A DNA stretch of 64,000 bases from Helicostylum pulchrum (GCA_025677825.1 JAIXMO010000007.1:124001-188000), one strand, 5' to 3'; positions 24,268 through 35,800 are shown, numbered from the stretch's first letter. A program made the numbers and translations. The notes: a model not told the origin generated them from the letters alone.

Positions 24268-24989
24268 TTTGTATTATTTATTTATAAGAAAAAGAGAAAA
24301 GGGAGATAGTAATTCAAGAAATCACTGTTAAATAATTATAATAAAAATCCCGCACACGTGAGGCAAACGAAACCTGTGATGCTTACCCGCCTTTTTTTAT
24401 TTTTTCATAAATATGACAAGCTAATATCTTGAATCGATTTCTAGCTCATTGCCGACAGAAAGATTTTATCGCGAAAAAAAAAAAAAAAGTACAGCAAAAC
24501 AAGTCTTTTATTGTTGGTAATTCTTGTATCATAACGACTGTTTTGCTGCATAGTTTCAAATACAAAAAGTAAAAATTTCTGCTCCTATTATCTGTGGGGG
24601 GAAAGGAACTTCACATGTGAAAATTAAGCTGGAAATATCAAACTAAAGCATTTGATATCATGTACATGTGTGTGTGTGTGTGTATATATTTTTATACGCT
24701 AAATTCTGTGCGAATACATTAAAAGAATACCTTTTTTATAGATATATAAGAGATACGATTGCTTAAACAGTTTGCTATTCATCTGTCCAACAACAACGGC
24801 TAAATTAAAATGGCGAAGAGGTGGTCAGCTTAAATTCTCTCTCCACCCAAGTGTGATGAAAAAAAGAGTAGTCAGCTTGAATACCAAAACATCAAGGAAC
24901 CTTATTTTTCCTTTTTTATATTTTCGCCCCCTTCTCTGTCTCTCTTTCTCTCTTTACCTCTCTCTCTCTCTCTCTCTCTTATTTTTAAC
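24268..24989. promoter_or_regulatory. Divergent intergenic region ARL1/PEX7
   Basis: It contains (TG)n at about 24665-24682 and a (CT)11-like tract at 24958-24979, ending about 10 bases before the PEX7 ATG. No TATA box is clear on either side. An open frame at 24772-25035 is a product of the CT tract and was rejected. Confidence 0.55.
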
Positions 24990-26175
24990 ATGTTCTCACA
25001 ATTTCGTACCGAGGGTTTTAACGGATACTCTGTAAGTATACATATAAAAACCAACAACTATGTAAACTAAAAGAAATAAACAGACAAAGTGGAGTCCCTT
25101 TTTCGAAAATAAACTTGCAGTTGCAACGGCTTCTAATTTCGGTCTAGTTGGTAATGGCAGATTATTTATTATGGCTGCTCAAGGAGAAGGAATGGCTATT
25201 GAAAGAGCGTAAGTATTGTTGTTGTTGTTGTCGTTTTATTATAGCACTTATATAAAAATACCTTAGTTACGACACTCAAGATGGTTTATACGATGTTGCT
25301 TGGAGTGAAGTGAATGAGAACCAACTTATTGTATCAAGTGGTGACGGTTCGATTAAAATGTGGGACACAACTTTAGCTGTAAGCATGGAATTCAAGTAAG
25401 AGAGAGTGTAGAAAAAATTACTGATAATTAAGCAACTTTTATATAGGATCATCCTATTCAAAATTGGCAAGAACATCAACGCGAAGTATTTTCTGTTGAT
25501 TGGAACTTGGTTTCTAAAAATGTATTCTCTAGTGGTTCTTGGGATCATACAGTAAAGATTGTAAGTTGTGACATAAAATAAGATAGGTGAATATATAAAA
25601 TCTGATTATTTTGTTAGTGGAATCCTCAATCACCAAGATCTTTACAAACATATACTGAACATACACACTGTGTTTATAGTACGGCTTGGTCACCTTACAG
25701 CCCTACGCGCCTTGCTTCAGCATCTGGAGATCAAACAGTAAAGATTTGGGATACCAACAGTCCTAGATCAGCGCAAACGATTCGTGCTCATAATAACGAA
25801 ATTCTATCACTTGATTGGAACAAGTATCAAGAAAATATGCTAGTTACAGGCTCAGTTGATAAAACGATTAAAGTATGGGATTTACGTCGTCCTGATCGAG
25901 AAGTGATTTGTTTACCAGGACATGAATTTGCTGTACGTCGTGTAAAATGGTCTCCTCACAGACCCAACATTTTGGCAAGTGCTGCCTATGACATGAGCGT
26001 TCGTTTTTGGGATACAGCTGCTCCCCTTGGACAAAATTTAATTCATGTACACGATGCACATACTGAATTTGTGCTTGGTCTTGATTTTAATCTTTACGTA
26101 GAGGGTCAAGTGGCAACTTGCGCATGGGATGAAAAAGTGAATGTGTTTGTACCTCCTCCTCTTTTACGGCGATAG
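24990..26175 (+). CDS. PEX7: Peroxisomal targeting signal 2 receptor (peroxin 7), WD40 protein
   Basis: Exons 24990-25031, 25084-25208, 25267-25378, 25447-25560 and 25618-26175 give 316 residues, typical for Pex7. It binds PTS2 cargo in the cytosol and delivers it to the peroxisome with a co-receptor. The N-terminal signature GFNGYSTKWSPFFENKLAVA is diagnostic. Six to seven WD repeats follow, with endings such as IKMWD, VKIWN, VKIWD, IKVWD and VRFWD, and the C-terminal FVLGLDFN...WDEKVNVF block. The acceptor at 25083 is fixed by frame and by the conserved start motif. It is convergent with the methyltransferase gene, 161 bp apart. Confidence 0.95.
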
Positions 26176-26336
26176 ATTATTAATGTGTTTTTTTTTTGTT
26201 TTTCTTTTTTAATATATTTGTAAAATAAAGGGTATTTTTAGTGCGAAAAAATAATAATAAGGGGGAGTGGGGATATAAAAAGAAAAAGAGTAGTTATTTC
26301 GAACCAGCGAATATGTATATGTATAATTATTACAAA

Positions 26337-28014
26337 CTAGAATGATGTAAATGGTTTTCTAGCGGTATATATTACCCAATCTAATGAACAACACTGTTCA
26401 TCAAATTCATCCATTGCATCAGTTACAACTTTATCGTATTCCCCTTCCGATATAGCTAGTTCAGACATCCACCACGATTTCATCGATTTAAACAACGCTT
26501 TAACCACTTGTTTGTATAAAAAGCCCTTTTCCCTTTCATCTAAAATAATAAATAAATATTAACAAAAAGATAGTTTAGTAAATAGTAAACAAACCTTCAT
26601 CTTCTGGCCATTCACCAATTGGAACTGTGATAACTTTTTTATCAATATCTTGAAACCCAGCCGTAGTCATCATTTGTTTTAAATGCTTTGCTTCTTTAGG
26701 GTCTACACCAATCGACGTTGTGACAATCTTGTACCACTCGTTTACTAGAGCCAATACTGGTCCAGGATTCTTAATAACAAAGCCTGAAAGAATACGTTAG
26801 AAAAAAAAGAAAAGTGTATGCATATTGACTAACTACTTACTATGTTCTACTAATTCTATATAACCTCCTGGTTTAGCCACTCTCATTAACTCATCTAATA
26901 AAAACGGCCATCTTTCATGTGGCATAATGGAAGTAGTATCACGTTGATAAATGATATCCAAGTAGTTATCAGGTAATGGTAAACGAGTAGTAAGATCGCC
27001 GTACTTGTATACAATATTAGGTGCTGAAATCGTATTTGAATGACCTTTCATACGCTTATCATCCACACTAAATGCGTCTAACCCAATTACTTTAGCATTA
27101 GGAAACGTGTGCGCCATATCGAGTGTCCAAAACCCTGCGCCGCACGCTGCATCTAATACTATAATTGGCTTATCCATTGCCACAGGCACATGAATGTTCC
27201 CGTCTAAAATATGCTTTAATACATAATGCTATTTAGAAAAAACGTAATGGTAATGCACATAAGTATTATAAAATAATTCCACGTGTTTCTTATATGTAAT
27301 TTTACCTGTCGTAATTGTCTACATGATTTTTTTTAGCAGTAAAAAGATTTTAATTTTTTTATTATTTAAAAAAGTTGTGTGTATATACCTATCATATTCT
27401 TTTTCATCGCTTTTATTATGTACCCAAAAAGGTCTTCGTGGACCTTTTACTAGTACTGGTATTGTTTCTTTTGACGTTAAACTTTGTGAACTAACATACC
27501 TTGATTCAAAAACAATATCACTTTGGTTTTTTTGATTATTATTTTTAGTAATAAATGGATAAAATGACGAAGATTTTTTCTTTTTTTTATATTCTTCTTT
27601 TAAAAATCCGTGATCTTGTGAACCTAAAGAGGTACGTGGTGAAGATACAAGTTCATCATCATCGTCATCGTCGTAAAATGAAGAAGAAGATGTATAGCTT
27701 GTGTTGTCTGTAACAGCTTTAGTGGCAGTTGAGCTGAGACTTTTTATCCATGATGAACGTCGTACTGGTATAGATGTTACGGCTGAAAGCGAAGACATTG
27801 GTGGAACATGGTCAGAGAGTACAACTTGGTGTTTAACCAATTTAACTGGAATAGGTTGACGTACGTTATGTTTGGGTTCGATCGTTAGGGTTGGACTGGT
27901 ACTAGTACAATCCGTTATTGTCGAATCTTTGCGCCGTGATGATCTTAGTGAAGGTAATTTACGTCGATACTTTGTTCGAGTAGAATGCTCTTCTCTACTT
28001 GTCGCTGTACCCAT
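26337..28014 (-). CDS. SAM-dependent methyltransferase with long Ser-rich head
   Basis: Exons on the minus strand: 28014-27389, 27318-27306, 27228-26841, 26783-26595 and 26539-26337, giving 472 residues. Exon 2 is a 13-base microexon; joining it yields DRQLRQHYVLKHILDGNIH with no stop, which supports it. The fold starts with motif I VLDAACGAGFWTLD (about 237-250), then GLDAFSVDD (motif II), YKYGDLTTRLPLPD and the post-I block RVAKPGGYIELVEHS, as in class I Methyltransf_25/11 enzymes. The N-terminal ~200 residues are basic and Ser/Thr-rich with an acidic DDDDDE patch, and look disordered. The start MGTATS fits an N-myristoylation signal, suggesting membrane attachment. The substrate is unknown; resemblance to TAM/LaeA-like fungal methyltransferases is only general. 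Confidence 0.87.
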
Positions 28015-29015
28015 TTTATTTATTTATTTTAATCTCACTTTTTCTCTGTATCTACTTCTAAAAAAAAAAAAAGAAGTGAAAAAAGAGAAAGAAAAAAGGA
28101 AAAAGTTTGTCCGAACTCATCACTTATGAACATGATTAAATACTTTTTTTTTCTTTTTTGATGGCTTGCAGCTTTTTTTTTTCGCACTATTAAAAAAAAT
28201 AGAGTTTAAAAAAAGGTCGTATCGTGTGACCAGACCGTCACAATCGTCATGAAAGCCCAAAAAAAAACACGAATACGATACAACTGGTCATTACGAGTGA
28301 TATTAGTACTTCTTAATTCATTGAACTATATGTACGTTATATGCAGCTAAAAGCCAATATATATATATAAAGAAGGGCAGAAACTTGTATATTGCATTTC
28401 TATAGATACGCCAAGTTATCTTTTTTTCTTCTTAAAATGAGACATGCCTTAACTCGTGTAACCGCCTATCAACTGCATATCTAATTTACAAAATGCAGTG
28501 CTAAAAAAGAAACTCCTTTCTTTTTTGTCAGAAATCAAATCATGGTATATCAATTGTTAAAAAATGCAGGTTCAACTTTCATTGGTGGCCACACTCAAAC
28601 CTTACATTTATTAAAAAAAACCCCCCACTTCTCCCACCCAGAAAAAAGAAAAAAAAAACCCACTTCTCCCACCCAGAAAAACCCATTTGTCGAGTTTCAG
28701 ATGATTTTTGGTAAAAAAAAAAAAACGTGAACAAAAATGCACAAACCCAAAAATGAAGTCTAGGCTGTATTAGGAAAATAAACAAGACTGTATACATATA
28801 TAAACAGAAAAAAAAAATTCTCACTGGAAAGTAACAAAATAAAATAATTTTATATATATTTATATATATGAAAATGATGAGATAAAAAGTTTATTAAAAA
28901 CAAATATAAAAAATATACTTATGTAATGGGATGTGTGGAAAAAAAAAAAGAAAACGAAATGCTTTTTTTTTTGTTGTTGTGTGAAAATGAGCTATGTATA
29001 ATTTAGGAAAGTAAT
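28015..29015. other. 1 kb intergenic region with a possible very short gene
   Basis: It holds the promoter of the methyltransferase gene (minus strand) and the 3' flank of pyruvate kinase. A TATATAAA box at 28364-28371 stands 66-73 bp before an ATG at 28437 behind a T/C leader, the same geometry as the PDC promoter, but the plain frame is only 15 codons. A 22-bp unit (starts CCCACTTCTCCC) is duplicated at 28624 and 28659. No domain can be assigned. Confidence 0.5.
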
Positions 29016-30626
29016 TTATGGGGCAATCAAAACACGGACAGTGTTTGTGTTACCAAGACCGCCCTTCCAACCTTGAACGATGACAACAGGATCGTTAGAT
29101 TTGATAAGACCAGACTTCTTACCTTGTTGAATACCCCACTTGATACGAGATTCAACATCTTCATCCCACTTGGATGCAACTTCACCAGAGTATACAAAGG
29201 GGAAGACACCACGATGAAGATGAGATTGACGAGCAGTTTGTTCTTCACGGGTAACGAGGATAATAGGTTGAGCAGGTCTGTACTTGGATGCAAGACGAGC
29301 AGAGTGACCAGACTTGGAAAGTACAATAATGGCACCTGCATTTTGTTCAGCAGCAGCAGAGACAGCAGCACAAGCAACAGTCTCTGTTGTGTCAGTGGGC
29401 CAAGAGGTTAAACCACGGAGTTGGTTGAAGAGAGGAGCGTAACAAATAACGGATTCAGCAAGTTCACAAGTAGTAGCCATAGTGTTAACAGCTTCAAGAG
29501 GATAACAGCCCTTAGCGGTCTCACCAGAAAGCATGACAAGATCAGCACCATCAAGAACAGCGTTAGCAACATCTGAAACTTCAGCACGAGTAGGACGAGG
29601 GTTGAAAGTCATAGATTCGAGCATTTGAGTGGCACAAGCAACGGGCTTACCAACCAAGTTACACTTGGCGATCATCATCTTTTGAGCAACAAATACACGT
29701 TCACAAGGAATTTCAATACCCATATCACCACGAGCAATCATAACACCGTCAGTTTCAGCAAGAATCTCGTCAAAGTTAACAATACCTTGATGGTTCTCAA
29801 TCTTACTAATAATCTTGACGTTCTTTCCCTTATCACCAAGAACACGACGAATATCCTTAACATCTTGTGCACGACGAATGAATGATGCAAAGATCATATC
29901 AACACCGTTCTCAACACCAAATCTAAGATCGTTCTTATCCTTTTCAGAAAGAGCGGGAAGATCAACAGCAGTCTTGGGAAGGTTAACGCCCTTCTTGGAA
30001 CAGATCTTACCGTTGTTCTCGGCTTGTACACGAACGTAATCTTCTCCCTTGGAAATAACCTTGAAGGAGAGAACACCATCATCAACAAAAATGTTCTTAC
30101 CAACCTCAATAACCTTGGGTAAGTTCTTATAATCAACATACATGTTCTCACCGTCACAAGCATTGGCGTACTTTTCGTCGGTGGTAATGTTCATCTCGTG
30201 ACCCTTGGGAATAGATACTTCAACATCGTTGGCCATCATACCAGTACGGATCTCGGGACCCTTGGTATCAAGGGCAATAGCAATAACCTTATCGGGGCGA
30301 TCTATGAAGAAAAAAATTGTTAAAAATTATTAAATTTTTTTTTTATATACGTGTATATATATATACTTACTGGAAGCAGCAGCACGAGCGTTATCAAGAA
30401 CAGACTTGTGGTAACCATAATCACCATGAGAAAAGTTCATACGGACAATGTTCATACCGGCATCAATTAACTCAGTGAGCTTCTCGACATTGTTGGTCTT
30501 GGGACCAATAGTACAGATAATAGATGTCTTACGAGCTGCCTTGGGTTGAATATCAACATCCATGTTGGCGACCCATTGCATGGGGAATTGAATTGGGGGT
30601 TGAGAAATCTTGTTGTCAGTGAACAT
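29016..30626 (-). CDS. PYK: Pyruvate kinase
   Basis: Exons 30626-30371 and 30301-29016 on the minus strand give 513 residues. It makes pyruvate and ATP from phosphoenolpyruvate and ADP, the last glycolytic step, in the cytosol. Seen in order: [34 protein letters not shown] (start of the B-domain region), the active-site block [11 protein letters not shown] with the catalytic lysine, RGDMGIEIP, and [18 protein letters not shown] through [16 protein letters not shown]. The C-terminal allosteric domain includes [16 protein letters not shown] and ends VRVLIAP. Codon use is biased as in the PDC gene. Length and order are normal. A TATA box lies about 70 bp upstream. Confidence 0.97.
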
Positions 30627-30694
30627 TTAAAAGTATAAGTATAAAAAGAAAAATCAAGAAAAGAAGAAATAGGAAAGTTTTTTTTAGTTATCGG

Positions 30695-30703
30695 TTATAT
30701 ATA
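30695..30703 (-). promoter_or_regulatory. TATA box of the pyruvate kinase gene
   Basis: TATATATAA on the minus strand about 70 bp before the ATG at 30626, followed by an A-rich leader on the coding strand. Same spacing as for the other glycolytic gene. Confidence 0.55.
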
Positions 30704-32915
30704 CACAAAAAAAAAATTATATAATCCGCAAGACATCTTATCGTATTCCACAGGGGTTTTACATCAATTCAATCTCCAATTGACCATCATGACCGCGTCT
30801 AAAAAGTCAATCTAAAGTTATCTTTTTTTTTTTTTCTCTCTTTTTCTTGTGTATCGCCAAATTTACATGGTTGATTGTACTACAGTTTGGTGGGAAAATT
30901 ATGGTAAAAATGGGTAATTTTTTTGCTGGCATAAAAAAAAACTTCTTATCCTCCCCCCCCACCTCCCACATACTCGTAACAATTGATCCCAGTTTCATAA
31001 CTAAACGTATTACTCTCTCTTTTTGCTTAAATAATCCCTATAATTCAATGATTTTTTCTAACAAGATAAAACTTTTTTTAAAAAGTCAAAATCAAAACTC
31101 CGTGAGTCCGCTCAATTATGAAAAAAAAATTGAGGGTAAGAGATCATATCCGATAGTGTTTTTTTTTTTAATCCGATAAAAGAAAAAAAAAAAGCCCGAA
31201 TAAACGTGGCGTTTTGGGGGAGGGAATTAAACGAATGCGATATAAATATACATATGCATATATAAATACAAAGTGATTTGATTCATATGATTACATTAAC
31301 GTGATTTTTTACTTTAGACCTGTATGATTTAGCCTAAAAAAAAAGTAAAGTTTGACATTACGTGTTTTACGTATCAATGTTTACATTCAATCATGCAAAT
31401 AAAAGGTCACTTGGAAAAAGCTCTAGGATTTCTCATGGGCACAAAAATAGAGTAATCAAGCAGATTACATCATTTGATAAGGGATATTACACCAAAATCA
31501 TTTAGTGACATTTTTGTAGATTAAATCAGAAAGTAAAAATATATACAAAAAAACACGTCGCTTTTCTAAAGAAAAAAGTGCGGAAAGAGAATATTTTTTT
31601 GCTGATATTACATAATAATACTCGCAAAAAAAAAAGAGCTTCTTAATTAACAATAAAAACGCGATAACGATCGAAAACTAAAACAATAGAAATTGAGTAA
31701 CAAATTATAAATACGTTCTATTTCAAAGAAAGTCCCAAAAACAATTATTATTTTTTATTCAACGTGATCATAGATAACCATAATTATCCCAACGTTATAC
31801 AAAGAAAGTTAATATGCTGGCATATCAATTAAGATAACTGCTTTCCCAAGATAAAGTGTAATAGAAGTGACAGCCATATTTTTAAATGCCAGATATACAA
31901 AACTTTAAAAACTTACATGATAGGGGGGTGCGAACAAAAAAAGAACTTTTGTTCTACAAACAATTATTTTGAAGGTGTTAGCTTATACTTACTTTTTATT
32001 TCTCCATGGATCACTATAAAACTTGGCTTGATCTATGAATGCAGAATCATTTAAGGTACCATCAGATATCGGTTTTTTGTTAAAAACAAGATACCAAAAA
32101 ATGGTCGATCCAGGGAGCGATAACCCTTACGGGTTTTTCTTTTTTGAGGTGAAGGGGGTGTTTTCATTAGGTTTCAATTTACAACCTCTATTAGATCCTT
32201 TTTTTATCTATTACTTTTTGTGCAGAATGAAGCTCTTTTGGGGTTTAGGTACGAACATATTGACTAAAACACGCTAAAACCAAAAAAAAACAGTTTCCCT
32301 TAGGTAAACTATTTTTTTTAAGCAAATGGAGTTGGTTAATACCTCGAGAGAAAGATGATTAAATCCAGTAACTTCTGTGATGGACATTGCCTTATATGTA
32401 GTGTATGTAGTCAGTATGGATTTTGTGAAACATCGATCCCATTTTGGTTTCAAAAAAATCATCAGATAAAAAGCGTTAAATCCACCGAGAAATACTGAAG
32501 TAAAGGAGAAAGTTTATTGCTACTAATGTATATCCTATATCAATTTTTTTATCGAGTATATAATATATATAAACTCGTAATGCGTCCTGGATATATGGTT
32601 ATTCTCAGTGAGGATCATTACAAAACACAGTTCAAACGACCAATATGTCTTATGAACCATCTGTAGTATACAGCGACTTATAAGTAATGCAATTAGAAGT
32701 AAATAGCTTTCTGAATACCTACCAAAGTATCTGGCAAGTAAAAAAATAGTACAGAATGTTTTGGTTTGCACAAAAAAAAACTTTTTAGTTACTGTGTTTA
32801 TGCATGTGGCTCTTATTCTAATCATCTTTTTGTTATTACACAGCTACATACTCTTAATGTAATTCATTTGGTGTATCATCTCGTTCTTAAAGTAACTCGT
32901 CCGAGCAGTCCTATT

Positions 32916-32938
32916 GTGTTATCGACGCACGATAACAC
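32916..32938. other. Perfect hairpin
   Basis: GTGTTATCG, loop ACGCA, CGATAACAC: a 9-bp perfect stem with a 5-base loop in otherwise unstructured AT-rich DNA. Short GC-containing hairpins near the 3' end are a Helitron feature, but no CTRR end is obvious here, so the link is speculative. Confidence 0.5.
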
Positions 32939-33151
32939 TGTTCATTATCTTCATTTTTAGACTCAAAAAAAGGTATAAAAAGACTTATTTTGTTCTAATC
33001 CATTGCAATACACCAAGTCTTTATCAAAATGTAGTGTTGATCACACACCCGAATATAGAACATTAATTCCTAGTAGATAAGTAAGATTAAGCGAAAATCG
33101 TACAGATATATAAAATAAAGGGTAGAAAATTAAAAATTGCGCCTTAACATC

Positions 33152-33330
33152 CATTATAATATCGAAAACGCTAACTATCCATAACACCTATTTTTTTACT
33201 TTTTTGGTTCTTTGCTGTCTGATTATTTGAAATTAATAATAACATTCCGTTTTTCAGCAAGTGAAGGGATATACAAGATTTATATTTTTTTTCTATTAGA
33301 TTTAGAGTGTAGTTAAATGTGTATACGATT
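33152..33330. repeat. Dispersed repeat B, copy 2
   Basis: Partner of 2239-2382, same orientation. Shared words include CATTATAATATC, CCATAAC(A/G)CCTATTTTT, TTTTTGGTTCTTTG and GTTAAATGTGTATAC (GTTGAATGTATATAC in copy 1). It has about 30 bases (around GAAATTAATAATAACATTCC) absent from copy 1. Confidence 0.6.
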
Positions 33331-33404
33331 TTTAAAAAAAATGAAAAAGAAGAAAAGGAGAAAGAAGAATAAAGTAGGTCTTTTCATACCTTTTTTGACA
33401 ACGG

Positions 33405-33503
33405 TTCATTGTGTTGATAACAAGAGAGTCGCACAATAGAACAATGTTATTTAGAGACAGTGTAGTGTCACTTATATGGGTTTTGTAAGAGCAACACAAT
33501 GAA
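33405..33503. repeat. 12-bp inverted repeat, 75-bp spacer
   Basis: TTCATTGTGTTG at 33405-33416 is the exact reverse complement of CAACACAATGAA at 33492-33503. A foldback of this size could be a miniature transposon remnant, though no target-site duplication is visible. Confidence 0.45.
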
Positions 33504-33732
33504 TAAATGAATTCTAAACGATGACGTAACTGTCCATTGTAAAGTGCAACAACAAAAAAGAAAATTAAAAGAAAATATCATATTGTCAATTGGAATAACT
33601 AGGCGCCAAATAAAATACTCATGCAGCATCTTTATAACTGAATATATAATTATCTCTTCGCTGAACATAGTATTTTTTGTTAGTTATTTTCATATTTTTC
33701 GACTCTATTTAGTAGTTTTGTGAAATTGGATT

Positions 33733-33825
33733 CTACCCTTAAATCGAACAGTGGTAATAGTGGTGTTGAAGTGGGAGTTAGAGGAAAGAAACGTCCTAAT
33801 GAAATCCACCCTTAAATAGATCCGC
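33733..33825. repeat. Short TTTAAGGGT-family repeat, copy 2
   Basis: CTACCCTTAAATCG at 33733-33746 and CCACCCTTAAATAGATCCGC at 33806-33825 are the complements of the words at 3693-3725. The upstream AACGTCCT is also shared with the copy at 62811. Confidence 0.5.
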
Positions 33826-34791
33826 TACTATGTTATGCAAATGAAGTAAACGATATACTAAACTTTTTTTAAAATAAAATTAGTTGTATCTAGCTGATAA
33901 AAACACCAAAAATAATTGGTCTGATACTTCTACTAGTCGTAGCACTACTCTTCATAGCTCTACCTTCTCTTGTCCTAGTACTACTTTTGGTAAAAGTGGC
34001 ACTGAAAGTATAGTTGGGAAGGGATCGCTTTATTAAACAAATTTAATAAAACGACAACTTATATGTTTTTAACCTCTTTCTCGGATGGTCTGAAGCTCAA
34101 AGTGGTATGTTGAATTACTGTGAAACCAAGCCAGTTGGAACTCCATTTGAAAAAAAAATAGCTTACATGAATACATATGAGGAGTATGCGTTTTTTATAT
34201 GAGGCTTTATTTCTTACTATGCATTTGCAAGTAAGAAAAATAGTCAATGCGGCTTATAGACACCATAAAATAGTTTTCAGTTGTTTATTTTCTTTTTTTC
34301 CCTCTTTGTCTATTGCTAGTATTTCAGGTTATACCCTTTACATGGTGATTCATGATTGCCGTATAACTGGATATCTTCCAACACAGTTTGGTCTTGAGCT
34401 AATAAATCTCTTTGAAGAGGACTTCCTATTAGGATTATTTACCCAGGGAAGCTTACACACCTCGACGTAAGGATCTAGCGGTGAACTGTCACAAGGTAAG
34501 CGACGTTCGACTAGAGGGCATTAGCGGGTAACATCACTGCAACAACGCAGGTTTGTGATACAGTAACTGTTGAAGAGTTACTGCTATCCCACAATTAGTG
34601 CAAAAGGTAGTGCGTCACCACTACTGAGACAACGGTTGAAGCCTCAGGCGGAATGACTCGGCAATGCTAGTGCTTCATAACTTTTTAGGGAGTGATTTCC
34701 CCTAAACAATTTGGACCGTGAACGCATTTTGGTCTCTGTATGGCTGGCGAAACTATAAGATAGGGCTCTTCGTATTTTAGTTGTGACCAAA

Positions 34792-35188
34792 TAGAGTGGG
34801 CTGTCCGGTGGTCCACTTGGGTTTTTGTTTCTTTGATGCCACTGTTCCAATGAGTTCAGACGTATCCTGTCCCAATGCGTTCAGGCTAGCCAAAATATTC
34901 TCTTTCACTATAAAAGAAGATGGAACTACACAGAGATGAACCTCCTCTCGGTCAGTTCTGGAAACACTTTTTAAAGTGGCTAAGGCATCTCTTATTATAT
35001 ATCTTCAATATTTTAAATAAAATGAGTCTTCTCTTTGGTTGTCTTTATTTATTTTTTTTGGAAAAAGATATGCGCACCAGGTTTTTTTTTACAGCACCTC
35101 AAAAGAGATATGTTGTTATAATATAAAAATATCTTCAGATATGGATGTAAAAAAACAGTACATAGTAGATACCGTACACGCCAACCAT
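34792..35188 (-). repeat. Dispersed repeat A, copy 2 (antisense coding remnant)
   Basis: Partner of 643-1043. On the minus strand it reads DALATLKSVSRTDREEVHLC, then VVPSSFIVKENILASLNALG and QDTSELIGTVASKKQKPKWT, a longer uninterrupted stretch than in copy 1. Differences from copy 1 are largely conservative (V/A, F/S, N/D), consistent with past selection on a protein. The minus-strand upstream side ends at the decayed Helitron sequence. The family is not recognised. Confidence 0.75.
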
Positions 35189-35233
35189 GGTAATGTTACC
35201 CCTTATTAATTGTTTTAATAGCCGTTTGCTAAT

Positions 35234-35800
35234 AAAGTCGGTGGCATAAAAGATTGGGCATGGACTTTAGAGATCCAACAACATGGTAGTCCACATATAC
35301 ATATGGTGCTTTGGACTGGTCGTAACACAGCAGAGTTAATTAGCATAGAAGACTTAGTTGTGACCTAGATTCCTGACCCAGAACATGATCCGGAATTACA
35401 TGAACTTGTTTGCAAATACCAGAATCATGTTTGTAGATCATATTGTTGATCTCCTTCCAGGAATTGCCGTTTTGGTTTTCCCAAAGAAAGTAACTTTAGG
35501 TCTGTAGGTGGTAGGAATCGTGCTTACTACAAGAGAGCTACAATTGATGCAAACTATAAACAATTACAATCCGTATCTATTAAAATTAGCCAAAAGTGCG
35601 ATGGATATTCAGATTAATTATAGTGACGGTATTCTATTCTACTTGGCAAAGTACCTTTCAAAGGTCGACTCGGAAATTCCATTACATCACCATATGCAGA
35701 CACAATATGCTCGCGTCCGAGCAAGAACTGTTGGCTCGGTCGAAGTCGCGTACTTTTGCTTAGATATTCTAAACCCATATATGACAGCGATGTCAATTAA
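35234..35800 (+). mobile_element. Decayed Helitron Rep (HUH/Y2) fragment
   Basis: Reading across at least one stop and one or two frameshifts, the plus strand gives the Helitron-like N-terminal Rep domain in the right order. First comes WTLEIQQHGSPHIHMVLW, which contains the His-x-His metal site. Then follow IPDPEHDPELHELVCKYQ, a Cys-containing NCRFGFPK block, NRAYYKRATID and NNYNPYLLKLAKSAMDIQIN. Last is ILFYLAKYLSK, with the two tyrosines of the Y2 nicking site. The motifs match eukaryotic Helitron transposases that move by rolling-circle replication. The helicase half is missing and the ends are not defined, so it is inactive. I give only the observed broken pieces; no intact protein exists here. 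Confidence 0.85.

Noticed and set aside
34177..34470. 97-codon plus-strand frame in the repeat island
   Set aside because: No domain, no start context and no partner exon; kept only as part of the island description.
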